Shown: positions 52,063 to 60,899 of the stretch, piece by piece | Layout of the letters: every line of letters begins with the position of its first letter | Position numbering within the stretch: position 1 is the stretch's first letter | NCBI RefSeq assembly: GCF_009193325.2 | Contig: NZ_CP059856.1 | Coordinates: 5,084,001-5,148,000, forward strand | Source: Bacteroides zhangwenhongii | GTDB lineage: Bacteria > Bacteroidota > Bacteroidia > Bacteroidales > Bacteroidaceae | Length of the DNA stretch: 64,000 bases | Reading direction: 5' to 3' | Notes under the pieces: model-generated | Told to the model about the DNA's origin: nothing | Databases searched by the model: none | What the model saw: the letters and a program-made list of their open reading frames with translations, nothing else | Position numbers and translations under genes: made by a program

Positions 52063-52746
52063 TTACTGCAATCTGAACATTACAGGAACTGTAAATTTAA
52101 CACGTACCGGTTTTCCGCGCTGCATACCTGGTTTCCACTTCGGCATGGTGTTAATCACACGGAGGGCTTCCTTGTCCAAGTACGGGTCAACGCTACGTAC
52201 TACTTTTGCGTCTACAATACTACCGTCCTTGTTGACAACGAACTGTACGATAACACGTCCTTGAGTTCCGTTTTCCTGAGCGATAGTCGGATATTTGATG
52301 TTTTTAGCCAGATATTGCATCAAAGCTGCCTGACCGCCGGGGAAATCCGGCATGTTTTCTACAACTTCAAAGATAGTCTGTTCTTCCGGCTCTTCTTCAA
52401 CTACTTGCACCGGAACATATTTTACTTCTACCGGAGCCACATTATCTTCGTTGATAATGGTAGTTGTTTCATCAATTTCTGCTTTATCGTCGACAATTTC
52501 CAGCAATTCAGCCACCTTCGGAGCTTCGGGTGGTGGTGGAGCTTGTTGTTCAGGGGTCTCGGTGATAGGAATGATTTCCTCTTCAAACACAACGTCAGCT
52601 ACTGCCTGGCTTGTATCAATTTTCACGTCACGCTGGGTCCATTCGAACGCCACGAACATGAAAGCCAACACTACCACGTAACCAACGAGCAGCCATGTAG
52701 ACTTCTTGCCTTCCAGGTCTGCTTTGGGTGATTTTTTAACTTCCAT
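52063..52746 (-). CDS. tonB: TonB-type energy transducer
   Basis: Links inner-membrane ExbBD to outer-membrane SusC-type receptors. A cytosolic basic start (MEVKKSPKADLEGKKST) is followed by one membrane helix at about 17-35 (TWLLVGYVVVLAFMFVAFEW). Then comes a Pro/Glu/Val-rich spacer (PEQQAPPPPEAPKVAELL and later) and the TonB C-terminal domain with YPTIAQENGTQGRVIVQFVVNKDG and VRVKFTVPVMFRLQ. 227 residues. It lies 3.5 kb from the exb genes but on the same strand. It has its own promoter and terminator. Confidence 0.93.
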   Translation of the reverse strand: MEVKKSPKADLEGKKSTWLLVGYVVVLAFMFVAFEWTQRDVKIDTSQAVADVVFEEEIIPITETPEQQAPPPPEAPKVAELLEIVDDKAEIDETTTIINEDNVAPVEVKYVPVQVVEEEPEEQTIFEVVENMPDFPGGQAALMQYLAKNIKYPTIAQENGTQGRVIVQFVVNKDGSIVDAKVVRSVDPYLDKEALRVINTMPKWKPGMQRGKPVRVKFTVPVMFRLQ

Positions 52747-52800
52747 AAAATAATTAATATAATGATTAATAAAAAAAGTGTCTTCCTATGTGTCTCTGGG

Positions 52801-52808
52801 CAAATATA
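52801..52808 (-). promoter_or_regulatory. -7 box of tonB
   Basis: TATATTTG on the minus strand, 54 bases before the ATG at 52746. Confidence 0.6.
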
Positions 52809-52933
52809 GTACATTTTCAGATAACCGTCCACCTCTTCCCTTCTTTTTATCCGGCTTTTTAACTTTTTTAATTCTTTCGGACTTATCCGGCTCCTTTTAA
52901 CGGCAAATGCATGGTTGATTTTCAAAATAAATG

Positions 52934-52941
52934 TATCTTTG
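52934..52941 (+). promoter_or_regulatory. -7 box of cmk-ispH
   Basis: TATCTTTG, 24 bases before the cmk ATG at 52966. Confidence 0.7.
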
Positions 52942-52965
52942 GCGGACAAATCAGAAGAACTGAAT

Positions 52966-53658
52966 ATGAAAAAGATAACAATAGCAATCGACGGTTTCTC
53001 TTCTTGCGGAAAAAGTACAATGGCCAAAGACCTTGCCCGCGAAGTAGGATACATTTACATTGACAGCGGAGCTATGTATCGCGCGGTCACCTTATATAGT
53101 ATAGAAAACGGCATTTTCGACGGGAACGACATCGACACGGAAAAGCTGAGAAAAGAAATCAGAAACATCCGTATTTCATTCCGCCTGAATCCGGCGACCG
53201 GACGGCCGGACACGTACCTCAACGGTGTAAATGTGGAGAACAGAATCCGGACGATGGAGGTGTCGTCTAAAGTCAGTCCCATCAGCGCACTCGATTTCGT
53301 ACGCACAGAAATGGTAGCGCAGCAACAGGCAATGGGAAAGGAAAAAGGCATTGTGATGGACGGACGTGACATCGGAACGACCGTTTTCCCGGAAGCCGAG
53401 TTGAAAATTTTCGTAACCGCCACACCCGAGATCCGTGCCCAACGCCGTTACGACGAGTTGAAGGCGAAAGGCCAGGAAGCCAGCTTCGACGAGATTCTGG
53501 AGAACGTGAAACAACGGGATTATATCGACCAGCATCGGGACGTCAGCCCATTGCGGAAAGCAGAGGACGCTCTGCTGCTGGATAATACGAACCTGACAAT
53601 CGAGCAGCAGAAAGAATGGCTGTTTGAACAGTTCAACAAAGTAAGTGGCATTCAATAA
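52966..53658 (+). CDS. cmk: Cytidylate kinase
   Basis: Phosphorylates CMP and dCMP. The P-loop is [17 protein letters not shown] (about residues 6-22) followed by the CMP-binding [31 protein letters not shown] is the other family signature. The open frame runs from 52915, but [10 protein letters not shown] at 52966 is the standard start, giving 230 residues. ispH follows after 22 bases; cmk-ispH adjacency recurs in many bacteria. Confidence 0.95.
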   Translation: MKKITIAIDGFSSCGKSTMAKDLAREVGYIYIDSGAMYRAVTLYSIENGIFDGNDIDTEKLRKEIRNIRISFRLNPATGRPDTYLNGVNVENRIRTMEVSSKVSPISALDFVRTEMVAQQQAMGKEKGIVMDGRDIGTTVFPEAELKIFVTATPEIRAQRRYDELKAKGQEASFDEILENVKQRDYIDQHRDVSPLRKAEDALLLDNTNLTIEQQKEWLFEQFNKVSGIQ

Positions 53659-53680
53659 CCGCAGATAACGACCGCAAATT

Positions 53681-54559
53681 ATGATTAAGGTAGAGATTGA
53701 CGAAGGTTCCGGCTTCTGCTTCGGTGTGGTGACGGCCATCAACAAGGCAGAGGAGGAATTGGCAAAAGGAGAAACACTTTATTGTCTCGGAGACATCGTT
53801 CACAATAGCCGAGAGGTGGAAAGACTTAAAACGATGGGATTAATCACCATCAACAGGGAGGAATTCAAGCAGTTGCGGAATGCAAAAGTACTGCTCCGCG
53901 CGCACGGAGAACCGCCTGAAACTTATATGATCGCCCGCGAGAATAATATAGAAATCATCGACGCGACTTGCCCGGTGGTGTTACGCTTGCAAAAACGTAT
54001 CAAACAGGAGTTTCTGCAAGACGCCGCCAACGATGAAAAACAGATTGTGATTTATGGCAAAAACGGTCATGCGGAGGTGCTGGGACTAGTGGGACAGACC
54101 GACGGGAAAGCGATTGTCATCGAGAAGGCAGAGGAAGTAAAGAAGCTGGACTTGAATAAAAGTATCCGTCTCTTCTCGCAGACCACCAAGTCGCTGGATG
54201 AGTTTCAGGAAATTGTAGCGTATATCAAACAGAATATTTCATCGGAAGCGACATTCGAATACTACGATACGATTTGTCGCCAGGTGGCAAACCGTATGCC
54301 CAAGTTAAGGGAGTTTGCGGCTACACACGATCTGATATTTTTCGTCAGCGGGAAGAAAAGTTCAAATGGAAAGATGTTGTTTGAAGAGTGCCTGAAAGTG
54401 AACGCCAATTCACATTTAATTGACAATGAAAAGGAAATAGACCCTTCCCTACTCCAAAATGTACAGTCAATCGGTGTTTGCGGAGCTACCTCCACCCCCA
54501 AATGGCTGATGGAAAAAATATATAACCACATTCAGTCGCTTATAGAAGAAAGCAAATAG
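53681..54559 (+). CDS. ispH: 4-hydroxy-3-methylbut-2-enyl diphosphate reductase
   Basis: Last enzyme of the MEP pathway, releasing IPP and DMAPP. The three iron-sulfur cysteines are Cys13 (GFCFGV), Cys97 (DATCPVV) and Cys199 (YDTICRQVANR). Substrate histidines are in LGDIVHN (His41), RAHGEPP (His75) and NGHAEV, whose Glu is the proton donor. 292 residues, normal. dxr, the second enzyme of the same pathway, is at 4.6-5.8 kb, so the two are unlinked. Confidence 0.96.
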   Translation: MIKVEIDEGSGFCFGVVTAINKAEEELAKGETLYCLGDIVHNSREVERLKTMGLITINREEFKQLRNAKVLLRAHGEPPETYMIARENNIEIIDATCPVVLRLQKRIKQEFLQDAANDEKQIVIYGKNGHAEVLGLVGQTDGKAIVIEKAEEVKKLDLNKSIRLFSQTTKSLDEFQEIVAYIKQNISSEATFEYYDTICRQVANRMPKLREFAATHDLIFFVSGKKSSNGKMLFEECLKVNANSHLIDNEKEIDPSLLQNVQSIGVCGATSTPKWLMEKIYNHIQSLIEESK

Positions 54560-54569
54560 CTGCAATTTG

Positions 54570-54588
54570 AACATTTTTAATGTTTTCT
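54570..54588 (+). terminator. Weak terminator after ispH
   Basis: AACATT-TTT-AATGTT six-base stem followed by TTCTT. Short and AT-only, so uncertain. Confidence 0.4.
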
Positions 54589-54634
54589 TCATACGAAAAG
54601 AAACTTCATAACCATTGCTTTCAACTTTTTATTG

Positions 54635-54642
54635 TACATTTG
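54635..54642 (+). promoter_or_regulatory. -7 box of pfkA
   Basis: TACATTTG with TTG 17 bases upstream, 33 bases before the ATG at 54676. Confidence 0.65.
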
Positions 54643-54675
54643 CCACGTCAAACTAATTAATGAAAAGATTGTGTT

Positions 54676-55656
54676 ATGGGAACAGTTAAGTGTATCGGAA
54701 TCTTGACTTCCGGAGGTGACGCCCCCGGAATGAACGCAGCTATACGTGCGGTGACACGTGCGGCTATCTATAACGGATTGCAAGTTAAAGGTATATATAG
54801 AGGGTACAAGGGCCTTGTGACAGGCGAAATCAAAGAGTTCAAAAGTCAGAACGTAAGTAATATCATCCAACTGGGCGGTACTATCCTGAAAACAGCGCGC
54901 TGCAAGGAGTTTACCACTCCGGAAGGACGTCAACTAGCCTACGATAACATGAAAAAAGAAGGTATTGACGCTTTGGTAGTCATCGGTGGAGACGGCTCGT
55001 TGACGGGGGCACGCATTTTTGCACAGGAGTTTGATATTCCTTGTATCGGACTTCCGGGAACAATCGACAACGACCTTTATGGCACGGATACCACTATCGG
55101 ATATGACACGGCATTGAATACGATTCTGGACGCTGTGGATAAAATTCGCGACACGGCAACCTCGCACGAACGTTTGTTCTTCGTCGAAGTAATGGGACGC
55201 GACGCAGGTTTCCTTGCGCTGAACGGAGCAATCGCTTCGGGAGCCGAAGCCGCCATCATTCCGGAGTTCAGTACGGAAGTCGACCAATTGGAAGAGTTTA
55301 TCAAGAACGGATTCCGCAAATCGAAGAATAGTAGTATCGTACTAGTGGCGGAAAGCGAACTGACCGGAGGAGCGATGCACTATGCCGAACGTGTAAAGAA
55401 CGAATACCCGCAATACGACGTACGTGTAACGATTTTGGGACACTTGCAACGCGGAGGTAGCCCGACTGCTCACGACCGTATTTTGGCAAGCCGACTTGGG
55501 GCTGCCGCTATCGACGCTATCATGGAAGACCAACGTAACGTAATGATCGGTATCGAACATGACGAAATTGTTTACGTACCGTTCAGCAAAGCGATTAAAA
55601 ATGACAAGCCGATAAAAAGAGATCTTGTGAATGTATTGAAAGAGCTTTCTATCTAA
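54676..55656 (+). CDS. pfkA: 6-phosphofructokinase (ATP-type)
   Basis: Commits fructose 6-phosphate to glycolysis. The first glycine loop is [20 protein letters not shown] (about residues 103-107) is the ATP signature, since the pyrophosphate enzyme has Asp where the last Gly is, so this is an ATP-type. [12 protein letters not shown] contains the catalytic aspartate, and [10 protein letters not shown] binds fructose 6-phosphate. 326 residues, normal. Single-gene unit with its own promoter, convergent with the steroid operon. Confidence 0.95.
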   Translation: MGTVKCIGILTSGGDAPGMNAAIRAVTRAAIYNGLQVKGIYRGYKGLVTGEIKEFKSQNVSNIIQLGGTILKTARCKEFTTPEGRQLAYDNMKKEGIDALVVIGGDGSLTGARIFAQEFDIPCIGLPGTIDNDLYGTDTTIGYDTALNTILDAVDKIRDTATSHERLFFVEVMGRDAGFLALNGAIASGAEAAIIPEFSTEVDQLEEFIKNGFRKSKNSSIVLVAESELTGGAMHYAERVKNEYPQYDVRVTILGHLQRGGSPTAHDRILASRLGAAAIDAIMEDQRNVMIGIEHDEIVYVPFSKAIKNDKPIKRDLVNVLKELSI

Positions 55657-55673
55657 GGCTCGGAATAATAAAT

Positions 55674-55747
55674 AAAACGCAGATTAACACGGATAACGCA
55701 AATAAAATTTAATCTTTCTTTGCGCAAATCCGCGTTAATCCGCATTT
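55674..55747. repeat. Degenerate inverted repeat of the CGCAGATTAACGC type
   Basis: Arms 55674-55702 and 55719-55747 (AAAACGCAGATTAACAC on the left, GCGTTAATCCGCATTT on the right) are about 80% complementary over 29 bases. It belongs to the family seen at 28653-28808 and lies between two convergent genes, so it may also end transcription. Confidence 0.65.
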
Positions 55748-55760
55748 CCTTTTTTTCCTC

Positions 55761-56615
55761 TTAGGAAGAAATCCATCGTGCCAACGAACGTTCCGTGACT
55801 TCCCACAGTAGCTCCCTCTGCACGTGATGAACGTATTTATCCGATAATTTTTTCCGACGATTGCTAGCATACAGTTGCCCCGTCACTCCGGCTTCTTTCT
55901 CATCCAACAACAAACCGATAGCGGTGGAAGCCCCTTGTGCGGGCTTGCGAATAAAAGGCCGGAAGAAAATATCCGTCAGCGGGTCAAACCACTTATGCAT
56001 AGTAATAATATTAGTAGAGACAATGCCCGGATCGGCAGCATTGACGGTAATTCCTTTATCACGGAGTAGCTTGGACAGTTCAATGGTAAACAACAATAAA
56101 GCCAGTTTCGTATTGCTGTAAACGGGAATTCTCCAAAATTCTCCGACCTTGCCTCTGTGAAAGAAATCGGGAAGTTCAATACGCCCGATCGCATAAGTGC
56201 AAGACACCATGTTTACAATTCGCGCACCGCGCACCATCGCAGGAATCAGTTTCCGGGTAAGCAGATAAGGTCCTACATAATTCACGCTAACCGTTCGCTC
56301 AAACCCATCTACGGTAATATGAAGTCCCGTTTCCATCGTTCCCGCATTATTCATCAGCAGAGAAACAGGAAGGTTACGTTCTAATATCCGGTCGGCAAAA
56401 GAAGCTACGGATTGCATGGAAGCCAAATCAAGAGCCATAACTTCCAGATTCGGGTTCCCGGTTTCTTCAATCAAACAAGCGCGGACAGTCTCCGCCTTTT
56501 GGGGGTTGTAACAAGCCATTATTACCTGATAACCAGCTTTGGCAACGGCACGTGTGATTTCCGTTCCCATCCCTCCGTCCGCACCGGTAATGATAGCCCA
56601 TTTTATATCATTCAT
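55761..56615 (-). CDS. Short-chain dehydrogenase, candidate 3-beta-hydroxysteroid dehydrogenase
   Basis: SDR-family enzyme of 284 residues. The cofactor loop is TGADGGMG (TGxxxGxG type), then NNAGTM, and the catalytic Tyr-Lys pair is in YSNTK, with the Ser before it in NMVSCTYAI. Sequence after the loop (ACYNPQKAETV, no Asp after strand 2) leaves NADH or NADPH open. It is the last gene of the steroid operon and its ATG overlaps the OYE-type gene by four bases. By context it would reduce 3-oxo-5-alpha-steroids to 3-beta-hydroxy products such as isoallolithocholate. Activity is inferred, not shown. Confidence 0.82.
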   Translation of the reverse strand: MNDIKWAIITGADGGMGTEITRAVAKAGYQVIMACYNPQKAETVRACLIEETGNPNLEVMALDLASMQSVASFADRILERNLPVSLLMNNAGTMETGLHITVDGFERTVSVNYVGPYLLTRKLIPAMVRGARIVNMVSCTYAIGRIELPDFFHRGKVGEFWRIPVYSNTKLALLLFTIELSKLLRDKGITVNAADPGIVSTNIITMHKWFDPLTDIFFRPFIRKPAQGASTAIGLLLDEKEAGVTGQLYASNRRKKLSDKYVHHVQRELLWEVTERSLARWISS

Positions 56616-57835
56616 TTCTTTTCCAATTTTTCAATCTCCTTTTGCAGACAAGGAGGTAACGTTTCTTTTAAATGTTGATGGCAAGCCATTTCTATCGAAT
56701 ACATACGGCCTATGCAGTAATTACTGTGTCCACAGCTGCAACGGGCCTGCTCCTCCTGCTTCATCCGGTTCACAAATCCAGGTTCGTTGAGTAAGGCACG
56801 TCCCATCTGCACAGCTTCAAAGCCCGCATCGAGCACTTCATCTATCTTCTGACGGGCAACGAGTCCGCCAACATAAATCAAGGGAGCTTCCGGAAGAGCT
56901 TCCCGGAACTTTAAGGCGTCTTTCAGGAAATAAGCCTCTTCAAAAGGTACGGACGGAATCATCCATTTTCCGAACATCCGGACGCCGTATTTCAGCCACC
57001 AACAGTCCATGTAGTGCGCCATCGAGCGAATCGGCATCGCTCCCCGCATCACATACATCGGGGCTTTGCTGACAAAGCCTCCACTCAGCACCAGTCCGTG
57101 AGCACCCAGCTCCAGAAGCCGCTTCGCCACCTGAATGGATTCGTCTATTTCCATTCCGCCTTTGAAACCGTCGCGCATATTCATTTTGACAATCACCGCC
57201 ATGTCATTGCCCGCCGCTTTCATCACCTCTTCCATCACCAGATCCATAAAACGCATCCGGTTCTCCAGCGAGCCTCCGAACTCGTCTTTGCGATGGTTGG
57301 TGTAAGGTGAGAGGAATTGGCTGATTAAATAACCGTGTCCGGCATGCACTTCCACCGCATCAAACCCCGCTTCTCGTGCCAAGTTGACAGCGTTTCCGTA
57401 AGCCTGTGCCATTTCCGGAAGTTCTTCCTGTTCCATTCCACGCACAAACGTAGGCGAATAGAGGTTAAAACCAGAAGAAGCGGATATAGGCGTGACACCG
57501 CAAATCTTTTTGTGGGACATATTTCCGCAATGCCCTATCTGGATACCTACCGCAGCACCCTCGTCGTGCACGGCTTTTGTCAATTCATTCAAACGGGAAA
57601 TTATGGACGGACGCATCCATAACTGACGATCGAAAGAGAGCCCGCTTTGCGTCACGGCGGCATAAGCTACGGTCGTCATCCCCACTCCTCCCGCAGCAAC
57701 CGAGCGGTGGTAATCCAATAGCATCTGCGAGGGAGTATTGCCCGGACACATACTTTCAAACGCTGCCGAACGTATCGTCCTGTTCCGCAGCGTCAAAGGG
57801 CCGAAAGTGACCGGAGTGAAAAGTTTAGATTCCAT
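56612..57835 (-). CDS. Old Yellow Enzyme-family flavin oxidoreductase, candidate steroid 5-beta-reductase
   Basis: NADH:flavin-oxidoreductase TIM barrel of 407 residues with FMN-binding features: TPVTFGPLTLRNRTIRSA at the N-terminus, the substrate pair in IQIGHCGNMS, and AGHGYLISQFLSPYTNHRKDEFGGSLENRMRF in the middle. The C-terminus has four cysteines (Cys366, 368, 374, 385) of a modified iron-sulfur pattern. It lacks the extra NADPH domain of full 2,4-dienoyl-CoA reductases. By context it interconverts 5-beta and delta-4 3-oxosteroids or bile acids. It couples by ATGA overlap to the SDR gene and lies 63 bases after the 5-alpha-reductase gene. Confidence 0.82.
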   Translation of the reverse strand: MESKLFTPVTFGPLTLRNRTIRSAAFESMCPGNTPSQMLLDYHRSVAAGGVGMTTVAYAAVTQSGLSFDRQLWMRPSIISRLNELTKAVHDEGAAVGIQIGHCGNMSHKKICGVTPISASSGFNLYSPTFVRGMEQEELPEMAQAYGNAVNLAREAGFDAVEVHAGHGYLISQFLSPYTNHRKDEFGGSLENRMRFMDLVMEEVMKAAGNDMAVIVKMNMRDGFKGGMEIDESIQVAKRLLELGAHGLVLSGGFVSKAPMYVMRGAMPIRSMAHYMDCWWLKYGVRMFGKWMIPSVPFEEAYFLKDALKFREALPEAPLIYVGGLVARQKIDEVLDAGFEAVQMGRALLNEPGFVNRMKQEEQARCSCGHSNYCIGRMYSIEMACHQHLKETLPPCLQKEIEKLEKK

Positions 57836-57898
57836 AGTAGTTTATATTTATTCAAGTCTTAATTCTAGTCTTAATTCAATTCGTGATAAAAAAATCTC

Positions 57899-58660
57899 CT
57901 AGTAGAGAAAAGGAAACACCCGCTTCCGTGTGCCTACCGCGTCGCCGAATTCCTCGCGATAACGTTTCCAAATGGCGTCGGCTCGCGGAACGAGGTTTGC
58001 AATCGTCCACCAAAGGAAAACAAGTCCGGAAAGCGAACAGGTAAGAATTGCCCAGCCTGCCCATTCTACGATTTCACCGAAATAATTGGCGGAAGTCACA
58101 TAGCGGTACATGCCTTTCTGTGGCAGATAATGCCGTGTGTCTCCCGGTTTACGCAAATGGCGGATGATATAATCGGACGACCAGTTCACCAGCATACCCG
58201 TGAAAAACAGCAAAGTACCTATTATAAAGTACGGGGAGGTGAACCAATCGGACTGGTACATCGTTGCGGGGGCAAGGTAGAAAATCCATTCTCCTTGCAT
58301 ATATCCATTCAACAGATTGAAAAGGATTCCCATTGACATGATGGCCAACGGCATTTTACTTTTTCCTTTCAATAACAAAGGGAAAATGAAAGCCCGTTGA
58401 AAATAATGCAGTTGGAAGAATAAAAAGAAGGTCAATATCACCGGCTCAAAGCGGCGTTCCGAATACATCCACATCACGCACATCACGAGGAAGACCGGAG
58501 CTTCCATCAGTATCCAAGCCAGTTTGTTTGAAATAGCCGCTCCCCACGAAGACGTGCGGAAGATTCCGTATCCTGCTTTCACGAAGTAGAGAGCGACAAA
58601 AACAATCAGGGCAATCAAGCTCATTACACCCAAAAACAGATTAAAAGCTGCTAAATTCAT
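57899..58660 (-). CDS. Steroid 5-alpha-reductase homologue (3-oxo-5-alpha-steroid 4-dehydrogenase family)
   Basis: Membrane enzyme of 253 residues, the size of human SRD5A1. It has about seven hydrophobic helices. The C-terminal half carries the family block: LRKPGDTRHYLPQKGMYRYV then NYFGEIVEWAGWA, and ends RKRVFPFLY. SRD5A enzymes share PGxTxxxxPxxGxxxYVTxANYFGE and a terminal PFLF/Y. I start at MNLAAFNLF (58660) instead of the frame start at 58717, giving a signal-like membrane helix at once. First gene of the three-gene minus operon. Predicted to reduce the delta-4 bond to the 5-alpha configuration with NADPH. Confidence 0.9.
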   Translation of the reverse strand: MNLAAFNLFLGVMSLIALIVFVALYFVKAGYGIFRTSSWGAAISNKLAWILMEAPVFLVMCVMWMYSERRFEPVILTFFLFFQLHYFQRAFIFPLLLKGKSKMPLAIMSMGILFNLLNGYMQGEWIFYLAPATMYQSDWFTSPYFIIGTLLFFTGMLVNWSSDYIIRHLRKPGDTRHYLPQKGMYRYVTSANYFGEIVEWAGWAILTCSLSGLVFLWWTIANLVPRADAIWKRYREEFGDAVGTRKRVFPFLY

Positions 58661-58682
58661 ATTGAAGTTCTTTTGTAATGCA

Positions 58683-58690
58683 CAAAAATA
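58683..58690 (-). promoter_or_regulatory. -7 box of the steroid operon
   Basis: TATTTTTG on the minus strand, 22 bases before the start at 58660. No regulator gene adjoins. Confidence 0.65.
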
Positions 58691-58856
58691 GCAAAAATGA
58701 AAATAATAGCCACACAAAATGTCTTTTAAATATTAAACTTACCAAAATAACAACTACACTTTGGATTCAAGAATTTACCATCGAAGGACTCGCGGGCAAC
58801 GATTGCACATAATTCACTGATTTACACCAGTATACAAAGGGCAAGTTATCAAATAG

Positions 58857-58943
58857 AGAAAAGGCGTTTTAACACGATGTTAAAACGCCTTTCTTGGTAG
58901 GCAGAAACCGCCTTTCCTTGACACCAAGAACGCTCTTTTCTCC
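58857..58943 (-). repeat. Dispersed 3'-end element, copy 2
   Basis: Read on the minus strand it repeats the order of copy 1: GGAGAAA-(A/G)-GCG-GTTCTTGG, then AAAGGCGGTT, then the palindrome. Here the palindrome is 15 bases with a 3-base loop (arms 58860-58874 and 58878-58892). It lies just past the end of the AAA/PD-(D/E)XK gene, as copy 1 lies past nrdG. No gene is seen in the rest of 58718-58998. Confidence 0.85.
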
Positions 58944-58998
58944 ATAAGAGGAGACGAGGGAGCTATTCGAAATGTTAATTATGTTATTATTTCCAATT

Positions 58999-60732
58999 TT
59001 ATATTTCCTCGCATCTCAGCATCTCCCATCCCCGGAATTGAAGAAGTAAACGATGAAGAGTTGTGCCTTTCGCCAATTGGCGAGCTATTTTATCTTCACT
59101 ATATTGATGCAACTGCCTGCGCCCTTCCTCTGCTTGTGCCGCAAGTTCCGCATCGGTAGCAGTACGTGCCGCGTATTTCAACTCCAGAATATAGCTGTGC
59201 TCTATATCTGGATAACGCTGCTTGTCAGGCAGAAGGAAAAAGTCACAGTAACCATAATTCATCTCCAGCTCAGGCTCTACCAGATAATAGGAAGCGAGTG
59301 CCAGATAGGCCTTGAGGAAACCTTGCAGGTTTCTTTCCCCTTCCATTCCGTCACGTATAGAGGAATTCTCATGATAAGCACCGGCTATGGACTCAAAGAA
59401 CGGTTTCCAATGACCGTCGTAAACCAAATCGTCTATCTGGTCTTTCAAATGAGAAAGATTTAACGGATGAATCTGTTGATAATAATCACGCAGGAAACCG
59501 AAATATTGCTCGCGTACACAATGATTGGGGATGCACATCCGCAGCCGGTCACCACGTGTGCCGCAAATTGTAAGCAATCCGTAATAATAGAGCAGGCTAC
59601 GAAAATTATCAATATCCACTATCCTCTCCGCCGGAAATGAAGTGTGAAGGTTCACCAGAATCTCTCCTTTTGCAGCAATCTCCTCAATCGTGCTCATACG
59701 ACTTCCTTCACGGCTACTGTCATGATCGATACGGGCAAGCATCTTCAGTTTACTGTAATCGGTACGAATATTTTTATCTACCATGTCTTCGGGAGAACGA
59801 TGAAAGTCAATCTGGCTACGCAAATAGTATAACGTCATGTCGCAATTAAAAACTCTATCATCATTCAAGCTCATCCGTGCAAAGCAATAATTATCATACC
59901 ACGGCTTCATCTCCGATATCATCGCTTCCACCTCACCGGTCAACAAACCATTTGATTTATAATAAGTAAACATCTCACGCACTTCCGTTTCACTGAATCC
60001 CATCATTGCATTGAAGCGAGAATCAGTCGATATATTCCAATCTATATTATATCCACTAGACAAGTCGTCCAGTGTGACCGGACTAACTCCCATCAGGAAA
60101 ATGCGGTTGAACATTCCCTTATATTGCTTGAAATATTCCCGATAAAATCCACTGGCGTGTGCCAGACCATGAAACATTTTCTGACCGTGTTCGCTCAATA
60201 TGACATTCGTGAAGTTATCATATTCGTCAATTATCAGATACAAAGGATATCCCTTTTCCTTTGCTTCCAATTCAATATAAGCCAGTTTAGCTTTCGGATT
60301 CTCAATGCTCAATACTCTCGATTCAAAATCATCATTGTAGAATGAGGCATATTGCTGGGCAAACTTATCAATGACCAAACCGCAATACTCATTAAAACTC
60401 GTCATCAACCCGTCGCCTACGCCTGAACAACCGGCTTTGGAAAAATCGAAATAAAGAACCTGAAAACGATTGCGTTCTTCAGTGGGATGCGTGCCAATCC
60501 ATAAATCGCCAAAATACTTGTCAAAGTTGTCCCGCTGCAATATATCGTAATAAGTACGCATCATGCTTAAGAAAAGACTTTTCCCGAATCGTCTCGGACG
60601 AATAAGAAACAAATAATTGGGCATTTGCTCAATCAGCGGCAGATACCTGGTCTTATCTACCAAATAACAATTATCACTTCTCAATTGGTTAAAATCCGAT
60701 ATTCCATAAGGTATTCTTTTCACTTGACTCAT
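58999..60732 (-). CDS. AAA-ATPase-like protein with PD-(D/E)XK nuclease-type domain
   Basis: Protein of 577 residues. N-terminal AAA-ATPase-like domain: it starts with PYGISDFNQLR and YLVDKTRYLPLIE, then a P-loop variant FLIRPRRFGKSLFLSMM (about residues 41-57) and the Walker-B-like LIIDEYDNF. The C-terminal half ends with a PD-(D/E)XK-type core, MNYGYCDFFLLPDKQ...ILELKYA, with the Asp, Glu and Lys present. The family (AAA-ATPase-like plus DUF1703) is large and expanded in Bacteroidetes, without a settled role; defence or mobile-element links have been suggested. Single-gene unit with its own promoter. Confidence 0.85.
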   Translation of the reverse strand: MSQVKRIPYGISDFNQLRSDNCYLVDKTRYLPLIEQMPNYLFLIRPRRFGKSLFLSMMRTYYDILQRDNFDKYFGDLWIGTHPTEERNRFQVLYFDFSKAGCSGVGDGLMTSFNEYCGLVIDKFAQQYASFYNDDFESRVLSIENPKAKLAYIELEAKEKGYPLYLIIDEYDNFTNVILSEHGQKMFHGLAHASGFYREYFKQYKGMFNRIFLMGVSPVTLDDLSSGYNIDWNISTDSRFNAMMGFSETEVREMFTYYKSNGLLTGEVEAMISEMKPWYDNYCFARMSLNDDRVFNCDMTLYYLRSQIDFHRSPEDMVDKNIRTDYSKLKMLARIDHDSSREGSRMSTIEEIAAKGEILVNLHTSFPAERIVDIDNFRSLLYYYGLLTICGTRGDRLRMCIPNHCVREQYFGFLRDYYQQIHPLNLSHLKDQIDDLVYDGHWKPFFESIAGAYHENSSIRDGMEGERNLQGFLKAYLALASYYLVEPELEMNYGYCDFFLLPDKQRYPDIEHSYILELKYAARTATDAELAAQAEEGRRQLHQYSEDKIARQLAKGTTLHRLLLQFRGWEMLRCEEI

Positions 60733-60761
60733 AATCCAACTGACTTTTATAGATGTATTGG

Positions 60762-60769
60762 CAAAGTTA
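60762..60769 (-). promoter_or_regulatory. -7 box of the AAA/PD-(D/E)XK gene
   Basis: TAACTTTG on the minus strand, 29 bases before the ATG at 60732. Confidence 0.65.
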
Positions 60770-60823
60770 ATCTATTCTACCGAATAAAAAAACGTTAGCG
60801 GAAGTATTGTTTTCATTCACACC

Positions 60824-60865
60824 GTTCCCCGGACAGAATCGAGACTCAATATCTATTCGGGGAAC
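60824..60865 (-). terminator. 8-bp hairpin after gltA
   Basis: GTTCCCCG (60824-60831) and CGGGGAAC (60858-60865) flank a 26-base loop downstream of gltA. There is no U-run on the minus strand, so it is a weak candidate. Confidence 0.4.
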
Positions 60866-60899
60866 ATTTTACATTATATAGAAAAAGGATCGATGCGGA

